Of a stretch of DNA of 64,000 nt, positions 39,910 to 48,557 are shown in pieces. This DNA is from an uncultured Bacteroidales bacterium. GTDB taxonomy: Bacteria; Bacteroidota; Bacteroidia; Bacteroidales; WCHB1-69. The notes beneath the pieces are model-generated. The model had not been told where the DNA came from. It did no database searches and saw nothing but the letters and a program-made list of their open reading frames with translations. Where the stretch lies: assembly GCA_900315705.1 (NCBI GenBank), contig ONAB01000008.1, positions 1 through 64,000 on the forward strand. The letters are read 5' to 3'. Every line of letters begins with the position of its first letter. Within the stretch, counting starts at the first letter, position 1. The position numbers and the translations under genes were made by a program.

Positions 39910-41700
39910 TTACATCCTTTCCGGGACATCTATGCCCAGCAGTTTCATACCGTTGCGCAATGTGTTGGCCACCCATTGGGAAATCTGCAGTCGGAGCAGC
40001 CGTTTGGCGGCGTCGGTCTCGCGCATAATGGGCGTTTCTTGGTAAAAATGGTTGAACTGTTTGGCGAGGTCGTACACATAGTTGGCAATCAAGGCCGGAC
40101 TGAGGTTCTCACCGGCTGCCAGAACCACTTGGGGATATTGGTACAACTTCTTGACAATCAACTTCTCTTCACCTTCCGGCGACAATCCGTCGGGCAGCGC
40201 GTCAGCCACGTTCACCGACTGTTCAGCAGCCTTGCGCAACAGCGAGCGGATACGGGCGTGCGTATATTGGATGAACGGGGCCGTGTTGCCGTTGAAGTCG
40301 ATAGACTCAGCGGGGTTGAAGAGCATATTCTTAGCCGGGTCCACCTTGAGGATGAAGTACTTGAGTGCGCCGAGGCCGACCATCTCATAGAGGGCGGCCG
40401 CCTCGTCAGGCTGGAAGTCGAACTTGCCCAGCGACTCTGTACTCTGCTTGGCCTCCTCGAACATATCGTCCATCAGATCGTCGGCATCCACCACCGTGCC
40501 TTCACGGGATTTCATCTTGCCGGAGGGCAACTCCACCATACCGTAGGAGAGATGATAGATGCTGTCGCCAAAGGGCTTGCCGAGTTTCTTGCCCAAGACC
40601 AGCTTGAGCACGTCGAAATGGTAGTTCTGCTCGTTGCCCACCACATAGATCATCTTGCCGGGATGGAACTCCTCGTAGCGCAACTGCGCAGTGCCAAGAT
40701 CCTGCGTCATATAGACCGAAGTGCCATCCTTGCGCAGGAGCACCTTCTCGTCCAATCCCTCATCGGTGAGGTTGACGCGGACAGAGCCGTCCTCGTGGCG
40801 CTGAAACACCCCTTTGTCGAGCCCCTCCTGCACCAATGATTTGCCCAGGAGGTAGGTGTTGGACTCGTAATAGGTCTTGTCGAAGTGGATGCCGAGACGG
40901 GCATACGTTGCATCAAAGCCCGCGTACACCCACTGGTTCATTTTTTCCCAGAGGGCACGCACCTCGGGGTCGCCGGCCTCCCAGCGACGGAGCATCTCTC
41001 TGGCTTCCAGCATAATGGGCGCTTGCTGTGCCGCTTCCTCTTCACTGAGTCCTTTGGCTATCAGTTCAGCCTGCTCCTCTTTATAGTGCTTGTCGAAGAC
41101 TACATAGTAGTTGCCCACCAGGTGGTCGCCTTTGATATTGGCGCTCTCGGGGGTCTCGCCGTTGCCGTAGCGCAGCCAGGCCACCATCGACTTGCAGATG
41201 TGAATGCCGCGGTCGTTGACGAGGTTGACCTGTACCACGGGATGTCCGCACGCCATCAGGATCTGCGAGACAGAATGGCCCAGCAGGTTGTTGCGCACGT
41301 GCCCGAGGTGGAGCGGCTTGTTGGTGTTGGGGGAGGAGTACTCGATGAGCACCGGGGCCTCTTCACGCTGAGCGAAAAGCCCGTAACGCTCGTCGGCAAA
41401 GCCCTCACGCAAGCGTTCAAGCCAATAGCCATCAGCCACCGACAGGTTCAGGTAGCCCTTTACGACGTTATAGCCGGTGAGCGCATCCATCCGTTCGCAA
41501 AGGCGGTCGCCAATCTCTTTGGCCACCATATCCGGGGCCTTGCGGGCCAGCTTCACGTAGGGGAACACCACAATCGTCAAATCCCCTTCAAACTCTTTCC
41601 GTGTGGGCTGCACCAACGAAGCATCCGCTTGGATGTCAATCTGATACAACTCGTGGAGTACATTTTTCAGTTCTTCTGCAAGAGCAAGTTCTATATTCAT
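39910..41700 (-). CDS. argS: Arginyl-tRNA synthetase
   Basis: A 596-residue class I synthetase of normal length. An N-terminal additional domain is followed by 'YSSPNTNKPLHLGHVRNNLLG' (HIGH motif as HLGH) at about 122-142, a KMSKS-like 'GKMKSREGT' near 395, and a DALR anticodon domain ending 'MKLLGIDVPERM'. It charges tRNA-Arg. It has its own terminator. No promoter is evident in the 32-bp gap to the gene upstream, so it may be co-transcribed with the 41733-42479 gene. Confidence 0.96.
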   Translation of the reverse strand: MNIELALAEELKNVLHELYQIDIQADASLVQPTRKEFEGDLTIVVFPYVKLARKAPDMVAKEIGDRLCERMDALTGYNVVKGYLNLSVADGYWLERLREGFADERYGLFAQREEAPVLIEYSSPNTNKPLHLGHVRNNLLGHSVSQILMACGHPVVQVNLVNDRGIHICKSMVAWLRYGNGETPESANIKGDHLVGNYYVVFDKHYKEEQAELIAKGLSEEEAAQQAPIMLEAREMLRRWEAGDPEVRALWEKMNQWVYAGFDATYARLGIHFDKTYYESNTYLLGKSLVQEGLDKGVFQRHEDGSVRVNLTDEGLDEKVLLRKDGTSVYMTQDLGTAQLRYEEFHPGKMIYVVGNEQNYHFDVLKLVLGKKLGKPFGDSIYHLSYGMVELPSGKMKSREGTVVDADDLMDDMFEEAKQSTESLGKFDFQPDEAAALYEMVGLGALKYFILKVDPAKNMLFNPAESIDFNGNTAPFIQYTHARIRSLLRKAAEQSVNVADALPDGLSPEGEEKLIVKKLYQYPQVVLAAGENLSPALIANYVYDLAKQFNHFYQETPIMRETDAAKRLLRLQISQWVANTLRNGMKLLGIDVPERM

Positions 41701-41732
41701 CTAAAAAACAGTTTGTACAATTATATAATATA

Positions 41733-42479
41733 TCAAGCCTTTCCTTGGTTTTTCTTTCCCTTGAAGAGGGTTTTCCAATAGTTCATATGCCAGAAAATAT
41801 GAAGTATCGCAATGATGGTCATCGCGATGCCGAACTCCACGTGCAGCACCTTCAGGGTCCAGAACCACTCCATCTTTATATTATAGTTGACTTGGAAAAC
41901 CAGGAATAGGCCAATCAGGCACGACATCAGGGCGGTGATGAGCAAGACCACATTCCAGATTTTGCGATGGGTGGCGAGTTTGATCACATTGGTGGCCACG
42001 AGAATTCTGGTCAGCACGAAAAGCCCGATGGTGAGCAGAGAGACAAGGATGAGATGGTAGGGCGAACCTCCGCTGGCGGGCGCTGTTTCCTCTTCCTGCA
42101 CGGGTTCAACAGGTTGTGGTTGTGGCTGCGGCTCCTCCAACTGGGTGGCACCGGTATGGGCATCCTCTGTGGCAATATCATTATGCGAGGGTGCCTCCTC
42201 ATTATGAACCCGCTTGGCCGGCGTTGCCGTCGCCGGTTGCTTTTGGGCTTGCGTCTCCGGCTCGCTTTTTTCTGCTTTCTGAGGCTCTGCCGTTGTTACG
42301 GTCGCGGCGGGCTTGGCGGCCTCCGACAGGCGTCCACGGTCGCAGAAGCCGTCGCCGTTCTCGTCGATGAAGCGTCCGCAACGGCCCGGACAGTCGATGG
42401 CACCGCAGTCCTGCTGCACTTGGGCGAACATCGGAAGAGCGATGAAGGCAAGAAGCAAAGTGATTAACAGTCTTTTCAT
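41733..42479 (-). CDS. Uncharacterised exported/membrane protein with Cys-rich motif and C-terminal helices
   Basis: A 248-residue protein. After a signal peptide (1-20) there is a Cys-rich calcium-loop-like motif 'DCPGRCGRFIDENGDGFCD' (about 29-47) with the D-x-N-x-D-x spacing of an EF-hand loop. A Pro/Glu/Gln/Ala-rich linker follows (about 55-135). Three C-terminal helices (about 142-232) include His residues ('LKVLHVEFGIAMTIIAILHIFWHMNYW') arranged like heme ligands in DUF4405-type membrane domains. It may be a membrane redox protein; this is inference. Confidence 0.65.
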   Translation of the reverse strand: MKRLLITLLLAFIALPMFAQVQQDCGAIDCPGRCGRFIDENGDGFCDRGRLSEAAKPAATVTTAEPQKAEKSEPETQAQKQPATATPAKRVHNEEAPSHNDIATEDAHTGATQLEEPQPQPQPVEPVQEEETAPASGGSPYHLILVSLLTIGLFVLTRILVATNVIKLATHRKIWNVVLLITALMSCLIGLFLVFQVNYNIKMEWFWTLKVLHVEFGIAMTIIAILHIFWHMNYWKTLFKGKKNQGKA

Positions 42480-42501
42480 AGCATCGAAAGGAGTTTATCA
42501 A

Positions 42502-42528
42502 AAGGGGCGAGTGTTGAACCCGCCCCTT
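42502..42528 (-). terminator. Probable terminator of the FKBP gene
   Basis: AAGGGGCG/CGCCCCTT 8-bp stem with an 11-nt loop, 8 bp after the FKBP stop on the minus strand. The T run is short. Confidence 0.6.
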
Positions 42529-42535
42529 CTACATA

Positions 42536-43210
42536 TTATTCAAAAGAGAGCAATTCGATTTCAAAAATCAGCGTGGCACCGCCAGGGATGACACCGCCTG
42601 CACCTTGGTCGCCGTATGCGAGTTCAGAGGGGATGTAGAAGATGAACTTGGAGCCGGTGGGCATCAGCTGCAGACCCTCGGTCCAGCCGCGAATCACCTG
42701 GTTCAGGCCGAAGGAGATGGGCTCGCCGCCCTGCTTCTCGGTAGAGTCGAAGACCGTGCCGTCAAGAAGGGTACCTTTGTATTTCACCGTCACTTTGCTG
42801 GTGGCCGTCGGTTTTGGACCAGTGCCCAAAGTCACGACTTTGTACTGGAGACCGGACTCGGTGACCTTCACGTCAGGGTTCTTCTTGTTCTCCTCAAGGA
42901 ACTTTTTGCCTTTGATCTTCTCTTCATTGGCCACATTGTCGCGCTTGGCCTGCATCTCCTGTTGGAGTTGCATAAAAGCTTCCTGCATCTGTTCGTCGGA
43001 GAATTGGTTCTGACCGGCCATAGCGTCACGCACACCTTGCGTCAGGGCGTCCAGGTCAAGTTCTATGCCATCGTGAGACACCTGAGTGCCCAGATTGGCG
43101 CCAATAGCGTAGCTGATTTTCTGTTTAAATGTCATTTCTTCTTGGGATTTTACGGACATCGTCACGCTTGCAAAAAGAAGCACGAGTCCAAAGGTGAGTA
43201 ATTTTTTCAT
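42536..43210 (-). CDS. FKBP-type peptidyl-prolyl isomerase, FkpA/Mip-like
   Basis: A 224-residue exported isomerase. Signal peptide (about 1-22), a helical N-terminal dimerisation region (about 25-125: 'QKISYAIGANLGTQVSHDGIELDLDALTQGVRDAMAG'), and a FKBP domain (about 130-224: 'VKYKGTLLDGTVFDSTEKQGGEP', 'VIRGWTEGLQLMPTGSKFIFYIP', 'IPGGATLIFEIELL'). This is the Mip/FkpA arrangement used for folding periplasmic and outer-membrane proteins. The signal peptide sets the start at 43210. Confidence 0.92.
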   Translation of the reverse strand: MKKLLTFGLVLLFASVTMSVKSQEEMTFKQKISYAIGANLGTQVSHDGIELDLDALTQGVRDAMAGQNQFSDEQMQEAFMQLQQEMQAKRDNVANEEKIKGKKFLEENKKNPDVKVTESGLQYKVVTLGTGPKPTATSKVTVKYKGTLLDGTVFDSTEKQGGEPISFGLNQVIRGWTEGLQLMPTGSKFIFYIPSELAYGDQGAGGVIPGGATLIFEIELLSFE

Positions 43211-43257
43211 TGCGATATGTTTTTTAGTTATTAATGACATTGTGTATTTTTAGGCGG

Positions 43258-43265
43258 CAAAAATA
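43258..43265 (-). promoter_or_regulatory. -7 promoter element of the FKBP gene
   Basis: TATTTTTG on the minus strand, 48 bp before the ATG at 43210. Confidence 0.62.
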
Positions 43266-43306
43266 CAAAAAAAACGCGGCAATGGACTTAAGAGAAACTA
43301 AAAGGT

Positions 43307-44404
43307 TTAACTTCTCACATCCATCGCGTTTCGCAGGGCGTTGCCGATGAGCATAAAGGAGAGCACCAGCAGCATAATGGCAATGCCGGGCACAATGGCC
43401 AAATAGGCCTTGTCGAGCACGATGTAAGCGTAGTTTTCCTTCATCATCATACCCCAAGAGGGCATCGGGGGCTGCACGCCCAGACCGAGGAAACTGAGTC
43501 CCGCTTCCATCAGGATGGCCGATGAGAAGTTGGAGGCGGCAATGACGATGATGGTGCCGGTGATATTCGGGAGTATATGCTTGAAGATGATTCTTCCATT
43601 GCTGTATCCCAACGCACGCCCCGACTCCACGAAGTCTTGCTCCCTCAGGCTGATGAACTGCCCGCGCACCACACGCGCAATATCGACCCACATTGTAAGG
43701 CCGATGGCGATGAATATCTGCCAGAAACCTTTGCCCAGGGCAAAACTGATGGCGATGACCAGCAGCAGGGTAGGGATGGACCACACCACATTAATGATAA
43801 AGGTCAGCACATCATCCACCTTGCCTCGGTAGTAGCCGGCAATGGCGCCCACGGCGATGCCGATGACCAGGGCGATGAAGATGGAGAGGAATCCCACCGC
43901 CAAGCTGACCCGCGTGCCCATCATCAGCTGGCTGAGCACGTCACGGCCGTAGCGGTCGGTGCCCAGCAGGAACTTGCGGCTTACCACGGGCTGGTCGGCC
44001 AGATCGCTAAGTGGATAGGCCACCCAGTCGGACTGTTCGAAGAGGCAGGCGTGCAGTGTGTCGCCCCGCACCTCATATTCGCGGATAGGGATGGTCTGAT
44101 ACGGCTCTGGCTGGCCGAAGAGCATCTTGCGCAGCGGCCCGACCTTGGGCACATCGTGCCCGGGATTCACCTGCAGCAGCTGGACGGAGAAGCCCGGCGA
44201 CCGCAGGGCGATTTCCAGTTGCTGGTGATTGCAATAGGGGGAATGGTCGGGTGTGATGAGATAGCCCAATATGGCGACCACGATAACAAACAGAATGAAG
44301 CCGAGGGAAATCATCCCCTCCTTTTCCTTCTTGAAACGCTGCCAGGTCAACTCCGACAGCGAGGTGGCACGATATTCCTTGGGCTTTCTCTTGAAGAACT
44401 TCAT
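43307..44404 (-). CDS. ABC transporter permease, OppC/DppC type
   Basis: A 365-residue inner-membrane permease. The N-terminal segment 'LTWQRFKKEKEGMISLGFILFVIVVAILG' fits the OppC_N domain; six helices follow. The permease signature is 'VESGRALGYSNGRIIFKHILPNITGTIIV' (EAA loop) and the C-terminal 'EAGLSFLGLGVQPPMPSWGMMM' is typical of OppC/DppC. It should be half of a peptide or nickel importer or exporter, yet no second permease, ATPase or binding protein lies nearby. It follows cysS by 18 bp. Confidence 0.9.
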   Translation of the reverse strand: MKFFKRKPKEYRATSLSELTWQRFKKEKEGMISLGFILFVIVVAILGYLITPDHSPYCNHQQLEIALRSPGFSVQLLQVNPGHDVPKVGPLRKMLFGQPEPYQTIPIREYEVRGDTLHACLFEQSDWVAYPLSDLADQPVVSRKFLLGTDRYGRDVLSQLMMGTRVSLAVGFLSIFIALVIGIAVGAIAGYYRGKVDDVLTFIINVVWSIPTLLLVIAISFALGKGFWQIFIAIGLTMWVDIARVVRGQFISLREQDFVESGRALGYSNGRIIFKHILPNITGTIIVIAASNFSSAILMEAGLSFLGLGVQPPMPSWGMMMKENYAYIVLDKAYLAIVPGIAIMLLVLSFMLIGNALRNAMDVRS

Positions 44405-44422
44405 CCTATTGGTTCAATCCGG

Positions 44423-45910
44423 TTATAGGGACCACTCGGCGCCGTCCTTGGTATCCTTGACGGTGATGCCGGCGGCGTTGAGTTCGTCACGAATCTTGTC
44501 AGAGATGGCCCAGTTCTTGTTGGCCTTGGCGTCTTGGCGGATGGAGAGCACAAGGTCCATCACCTTGTTCATCGCCTCGCTGTACTTGTCGGCTACATTG
44601 GCTGTCTCGGGCTTCATACCGAGGATGTCAAAGAAAAACACACGGTAATAGTGTTTCAGCGTCTCTACATCTTCAGCGGTCAGGGTGGCGTGGCCGTCCT
44701 TCACGGCGTTGATGATGCGGGATGCCTCGAAGAGCTCGGCGATGACCTTGGGACTGTTGAAGTCATCGTTCATCGCCTCGTAGCAGCGTTCCACCCAAGC
44801 GTTGATGTCCTCGGTGGACTGCGCACCGGCCTTGAGTTTGTCAAGATGGCGTTCTGCGGCGTAAAGTTTCTCCATACCTTTCTCGGCGGAGATCAGAGCC
44901 TCGTTACTGAAATCAACGGTGCCACGGTAGTGGGCCTGCAGCACGAAGAAGCGGATGGTCATCGGGGAGTAGGCCTGCGTGAGCATCTTATGCGAGCCCG
45001 TGAAGAACTCATTGAGGGTGATGAAGTTGCCCAGCGACTTGCCCATCTTCTGTCCGTTAATGGTAATCATATTGTTGTGCATCCAGTAGCGCACGGAGCT
45101 TTTGCCGTTGGCCACGGTGCTCTGGCAAACCTCCGACTCGTGGTGCGGGAAGAGCAGGTCCATACCGCCGCCGTGGATGTCGAACTGTTCACCCAGATAC
45201 TTGGTGCTCATAGCGGTGCATTCGATGTGCCAGCCCGGGAAACCCACGCTCCAGGGCGAGTTCCAGCGCATAATGTGTTCGGGAGCGGCTTTCTTCCAAA
45301 GGGCGAAATCGGCGGGATTGCGTTTCTCGCTCTGGCCGTCGAGCTCGCGGGTGTTGGCGATGAGTTCGGAGAGCACGCGGCCCGACAGCTTGCCGTAGCC
45401 GAACGTCTTGTCGAACTTCTCCACGTCGAAATAGACGGAGCCGTCGGAGACGTAGGCAAAGCCCTTGTCGAGGATTTTCTGCACCATCTCGATCTGTTCG
45501 ATGATATGGCCGGAGGCGCGGGGCTCGATGGAGGGGTTCTTCACGTTGAGGGCGTCCATTGCCTTGTGGTAGCTGTCCATATAGTACTGGGCGACCTCCA
45601 TCGGCTCGAGTTGCTCGAGGCGGGCCTTCTTGGCAATCTTGTCCTCGCCCTCGTCGGCGTCGTGTTCCAGATGGCCCACGTCGGTGATGTTACGCACGTA
45701 GCGCACCTTGTAGCCGATATGGGTGAGGTAGCGGAACACCAGGTCGAAGGTCACGGCCGGACGGGCGTGTCCGAGATGGGGTTCACCATAGACGGTCGGG
45801 CCGCAGACATAGAGGCCCACGTGGTCGGGCACGATAGGGGAGAGGAGCTCTTTTCTCTTCGATAAAGTATTGAATAATAAAACTTTGCCTTTGTTGTCGG
45901 TAGGATTCAT
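44423..45910 (-). CDS. cysS: Cysteinyl-tRNA synthetase
   Basis: A 495-residue class I synthetase. The zinc/HIGH region '[20 protein letters not shown]' lies at about 33-52, '[10 protein letters not shown]' with zinc Cys/His and '[10 protein letters not shown]' follow, and KMSKS is '[10 protein letters not shown]'. It charges tRNA-Cys. The ATG at 45910 fits family length. The TACCTTTG promoter is 33 bp upstream. A lone OppC-type permease follows in the same transcript. Confidence 0.95.
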   Translation of the reverse strand: MNPTDNKGKVLLFNTLSKRKELLSPIVPDHVGLYVCGPTVYGEPHLGHARPAVTFDLVFRYLTHIGYKVRYVRNITDVGHLEHDADEGEDKIAKKARLEQLEPMEVAQYYMDSYHKAMDALNVKNPSIEPRASGHIIEQIEMVQKILDKGFAYVSDGSVYFDVEKFDKTFGYGKLSGRVLSELIANTRELDGQSEKRNPADFALWKKAAPEHIMRWNSPWSVGFPGWHIECTAMSTKYLGEQFDIHGGGMDLLFPHHESEVCQSTVANGKSSVRYWMHNNMITINGQKMGKSLGNFITLNEFFTGSHKMLTQAYSPMTIRFFVLQAHYRGTVDFSNEALISAEKGMEKLYAAERHLDKLKAGAQSTEDINAWVERCYEAMNDDFNSPKVIAELFEASRIINAVKDGHATLTAEDVETLKHYYRVFFFDILGMKPETANVADKYSEAMNKVMDLVLSIRQDAKANKNWAISDKIRDELNAAGITVKDTKDGAEWSL

Positions 45911-45943
45911 ATTCGTGTCGGTTAGGTTTCTGAAAATCGGGTG

Positions 45944-45951
45944 CAAAGGTA
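45944..45951 (-). promoter_or_regulatory. -7 promoter element of cysS
   Basis: TACCTTTG on the minus strand, 33 bp before the ATG at 45910, between cysS and heptamer array 5. Confidence 0.66.
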
Positions 45952-45959
45952 CGGAAAAA

Positions 45960-45994
45960 AATGGAGAATTGAGAATGGAGAATTAAGAATGTAG
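45960..45994. repeat. Heptamer array 5 (AATGGAG/AATTAAG family, 5 units)
   Basis: AATGGAG, AATTGAG, AATGGAG, AATTAAG, AATGTAG in phase. It shares its family with array 1 at 3222. The last unit runs into the left arm of the inverted repeat. Confidence 0.8.
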
Positions 45995-46024
45995 AGACGC
46001 GGCGCGCCACGTCTCTACATTCTT
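45985..46024. repeat. 15-bp perfect inverted repeat with GGCGCGCC in the loop
   Basis: AAGAATGTAGAGACG and CGTCTCTACATTCTT are perfect reverse complements, separated by 10 bp (CGGCGCGCCA), which hold an 8-bp palindrome. No T run follows either side, so it looks like a mobile palindromic repeat unit and not a simple terminator. Confidence 0.8.
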
Positions 46025-46052
46025 CGCAAGTCGCAAATCGCAAATCGCAAGT
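46025..46052. repeat. Heptamer array 6 (CGCAAAT family, 4 units)
   Basis: CGCAAGT, CGCAAAT, CGCAAAT, CGCAAGT, starting 1 bp after the inverted repeat and ending 5 bp before the ligase stop codon. Confidence 0.8.
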
Positions 46053-46057
46053 CGCGC

Positions 46058-47821
46058 CTAACTGAACAGCTTCTCTATCTGCGCCTCGTACTTCTTCATC
46101 AGCATATTGCGCTTCAGTTTGAGGGTGGGGGTAAGCTCGCCAGTGGCCACAGACCACTCATAACCTATGAGGTCGAAGCGTTTCACCTTCTCGGTGTCAC
46201 CCAAGAACTGGTTGAAATGGTCCACAATCTTCTTGTATTTCTTCACCACTTCGGGATGCTTGATCATCTCCTCGTTGGTGGTGTAGTCGATGCCTTTGTT
46301 CACGCACCAGGAGCGCAGGTCGGGGAAATTGGGCACGATGAGGGCGGCGGCGAACTGCTTGTTCTCGCCCACCACCATTATGTTGTCAATCAGCGACTCC
46401 TCCGCAAACATATTCTCAATGATGGTCGGCACCACATACTTGCCAAAGGCGGTCTTGAACATCTCCTTCTTGCGGCCCGTGATGCTGAGCCGGCCTTCCG
46501 GGGAGAGCTTGCCCAGGTCGCCGGTGTGAAGCCAGCCGTCCTTGTCGATGGCCTCTGCGGTGAGGTCGTCGGCCTTGTAGTAACCCTTCATCACGTGGTT
46601 GCCCTTGGCGAGGATCTCGCCGTCGTCGGCAATCTTCACGAGCGTGCCGGGCAGCACGGGACCCGCCGTGCCGAACTCCAAGCCGTTCTTGAAGAAGTTG
46701 CTCACCGATATCACCGGGGAGGTCTCGGAAGTGCCGTAGCCCTCCAGCACCTTGACACCGATGGCCCAGAACACCCGTGAGATACGGGGCTGGATGGCCG
46801 CACCGCCCGTCACGATGACGCGCAGATTGTTGCCCGTGACGGCCTTCCACTTGTTGAGCACCAGCTTGCGGTAACGGTTGAGCTTGCGGAAATAGGAGGG
46901 CTTCTGGTTGAAGTCAAACTCCAGCGCCAATTCATTGGCCCGGAAGAACAACTTTTGCTTGATGCCGGAGAGTTTGCGCCCCTGGGCAAGTATCTTATCG
47001 TAAATCTTCTCCAAAAGCCGCGGCACCGTGGTGAATATGGTGGGGTTGATTTCCTGCATATTGTCGGCAATCTTGGCCAGGCTCTCCGCATAATAAACGG
47101 GGATGCCGAGATATTGCCACGAGTAGTTCATCATACGCTCATAGACGTGACAGAGCGGCAGATAGCTGAGCACGCGGTTGTAGTCGTCGGGCGTCGGGAT
47201 GATGGGCAGGATGCCCACGATGTTGGTCAGGAAATTGCGGTGGGTGAGCATCACCCCCTTGGGATTGCCCGTGGTACCGGAGGTATAGACGATGGAGACC
47301 ACATCGTCAGGCGAGATGCTCTCCTTGATTTCCTTCAGGTACTGGGGGGCAGGATTGACACGGCCCATCTCCACCACCTCGTTCAAGTGCCTGTATCCTC
47401 GCAGGTTGCGGAAGGTATAGACCTTCTCCTCCAACCCCGGAATGTTCTTGATGATGTCGGTGATCTTGCGCAACATCTCCCAACCGGAGACGAAGATAAG
47501 CTTCACATCCGCGTGGTGCAGGATGTAATCGTAGTCGCTTTCGCTGATGGTGGGGTAGATGGCCACGTGGATGGCGCCGACCTGCATAATGGCCATATCC
47601 AGGAAATTCCATTCCGGACGGTTCGGGGTGATGGTCGCGATGCAGTCGCCCTTCTTGATGCCCAGCTGCAAGAAGCCGTATGAGATGTTGTTGACGATGT
47701 TCTGATAGTCTTTGGAACTATATTTGACCCAAATGCCGTTTTCTTTGCCACAAAGCGCGTCTTCGTGAGGGAATTCCACGACATTACGCTCAAGCATATC
47801 AAAAAGTCTGGTTACTTCCAT
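46058..47821 (-). CDS. AMP-dependent long-chain acyl-CoA ligase, copy 2
   Basis: A 587-residue acyl-CoA ligase. P-loop 'SIVYTSGTTGNPKGVMLTH' (about 180), 'EGYGTSETSPVISV' (about 365), 'GWLHTGDLGKL' (about 430), 'GRKKEMFKTAFGKYV' and the C-terminal lysine segment 'PTLKLKRNML'. All catalytic blocks are intact. It is closely related in layout to the ligases at 15681 and 56201 but is a separate paralogue. A TATTTTTG lies 21 bp upstream. Heptamer arrays and a palindrome follow its stop. Confidence 0.92.
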   Translation of the reverse strand: MEVTRLFDMLERNVVEFPHEDALCGKENGIWVKYSSKDYQNIVNNISYGFLQLGIKKGDCIATITPNRPEWNFLDMAIMQVGAIHVAIYPTISESDYDYILHHADVKLIFVSGWEMLRKITDIIKNIPGLEEKVYTFRNLRGYRHLNEVVEMGRVNPAPQYLKEIKESISPDDVVSIVYTSGTTGNPKGVMLTHRNFLTNIVGILPIIPTPDDYNRVLSYLPLCHVYERMMNYSWQYLGIPVYYAESLAKIADNMQEINPTIFTTVPRLLEKIYDKILAQGRKLSGIKQKLFFRANELALEFDFNQKPSYFRKLNRYRKLVLNKWKAVTGNNLRVIVTGGAAIQPRISRVFWAIGVKVLEGYGTSETSPVISVSNFFKNGLEFGTAGPVLPGTLVKIADDGEILAKGNHVMKGYYKADDLTAEAIDKDGWLHTGDLGKLSPEGRLSITGRKKEMFKTAFGKYVVPTIIENMFAEESLIDNIMVVGENKQFAAALIVPNFPDLRSWCVNKGIDYTTNEEMIKHPEVVKKYKKIVDHFNQFLGDTEKVKRFDLIGYEWSVATGELTPTLKLKRNMLMKKYEAQIEKLFS

Positions 47822-47841
47822 TTTCTGTAATATTAAAAGCG

Positions 47842-47849
47842 CAAAAATA
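47842..47849 (-). promoter_or_regulatory. -7 promoter element of acyl-CoA ligase copy 2
   Basis: TATTTTTG on the minus strand, 21 bp before the ATG at 47821. Confidence 0.66.
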
Positions 47850-47954
47850 CATTTTTTTCAATAGTAACAAACAAGACTTGCCGCCAGTCGCATAGACAGC
47901 TGCAAGTCAATAAATTATGATTCACAAAAGAGAATTATAGGGTAGGGGAGCGGG

Positions 47955-48557
47955 TTAAATGGCATTGCGTACATTAACCATAATCTCGGAGAGCATATTC
48001 TTCGCCCGCATCAATTGAATCTTGACGTTGGACAGGGAGAGTCCGAGTTCCTGAGCGATTTCGTCATAGGAAAGCTCCTGATAGTAGCGCAGTTCAACCA
48101 CTTTGCGGTACTTTTCGGGCAACTGTTCCACCGCCAGCTGGAGCATCCTCACACGCTGCTTGTCCATAACCTCCTGTTCCGGTGTCGGTGTGGTAGTGGA
48201 GGGCGAGCGGTCGATGAGCATCGGAGTGCTGGAAAGGTCCTCCTCAATGCATTGCGGGGAGTTGTTCTTGTGGCGGATATAGTCGATGCTGTTGTTCACG
48301 GCAATACGGAAGAGCCAGGTGGAGAAGGCGTATTGCGGCGTGTATTTGTCCAGATAGCGGAATGCCTTGCCGAACGTCTCGAGGGTGAGGTCTTCCGCAT
48401 CGTCGCTGTTCTTCACGATTTTCATCAGCATAATGTAGATGCTGTCGCGATACAGGCTCATCAGTTCGGCGTATGCCTTCTGGTCATTCTGGTCGAGGGC
48501 TTTGCGCAACAAGACGTAATCACGTCTGGCTTTTTCGGTGGTGCAGGGGTTTTCCAT
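47955..48557 (-). CDS. ECF-type RNA polymerase sigma factor
   Basis: A 200-residue sigma-70 family protein. Region 2 is 'YRDSIYIMLMKIVKNSDDAEDLTLETFGKAFRYLDKYTPQYAFSTWLFRIAVNNSIDYIR' (about 30-90) and region 4 is 'LPEKYRKVVELRYYQELSYDEIAQELGLSLSNVKIQLMRAKNML' (about 140-185). There is no region 3 or 1. There is no anti-sigma gene downstream, where one would expect it. Its start codon overlaps the stop of the upstream glycosyltransferase (TAATG). Confidence 0.92.
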   Translation of the reverse strand: MENPCTTEKARRDYVLLRKALDQNDQKAYAELMSLYRDSIYIMLMKIVKNSDDAEDLTLETFGKAFRYLDKYTPQYAFSTWLFRIAVNNSIDYIRHKNNSPQCIEEDLSSTPMLIDRSPSTTTPTPEQEVMDKQRVRMLQLAVEQLPEKYRKVVELRYYQELSYDEIAQELGLSLSNVKIQLMRAKNMLSEIMVNVRNAI

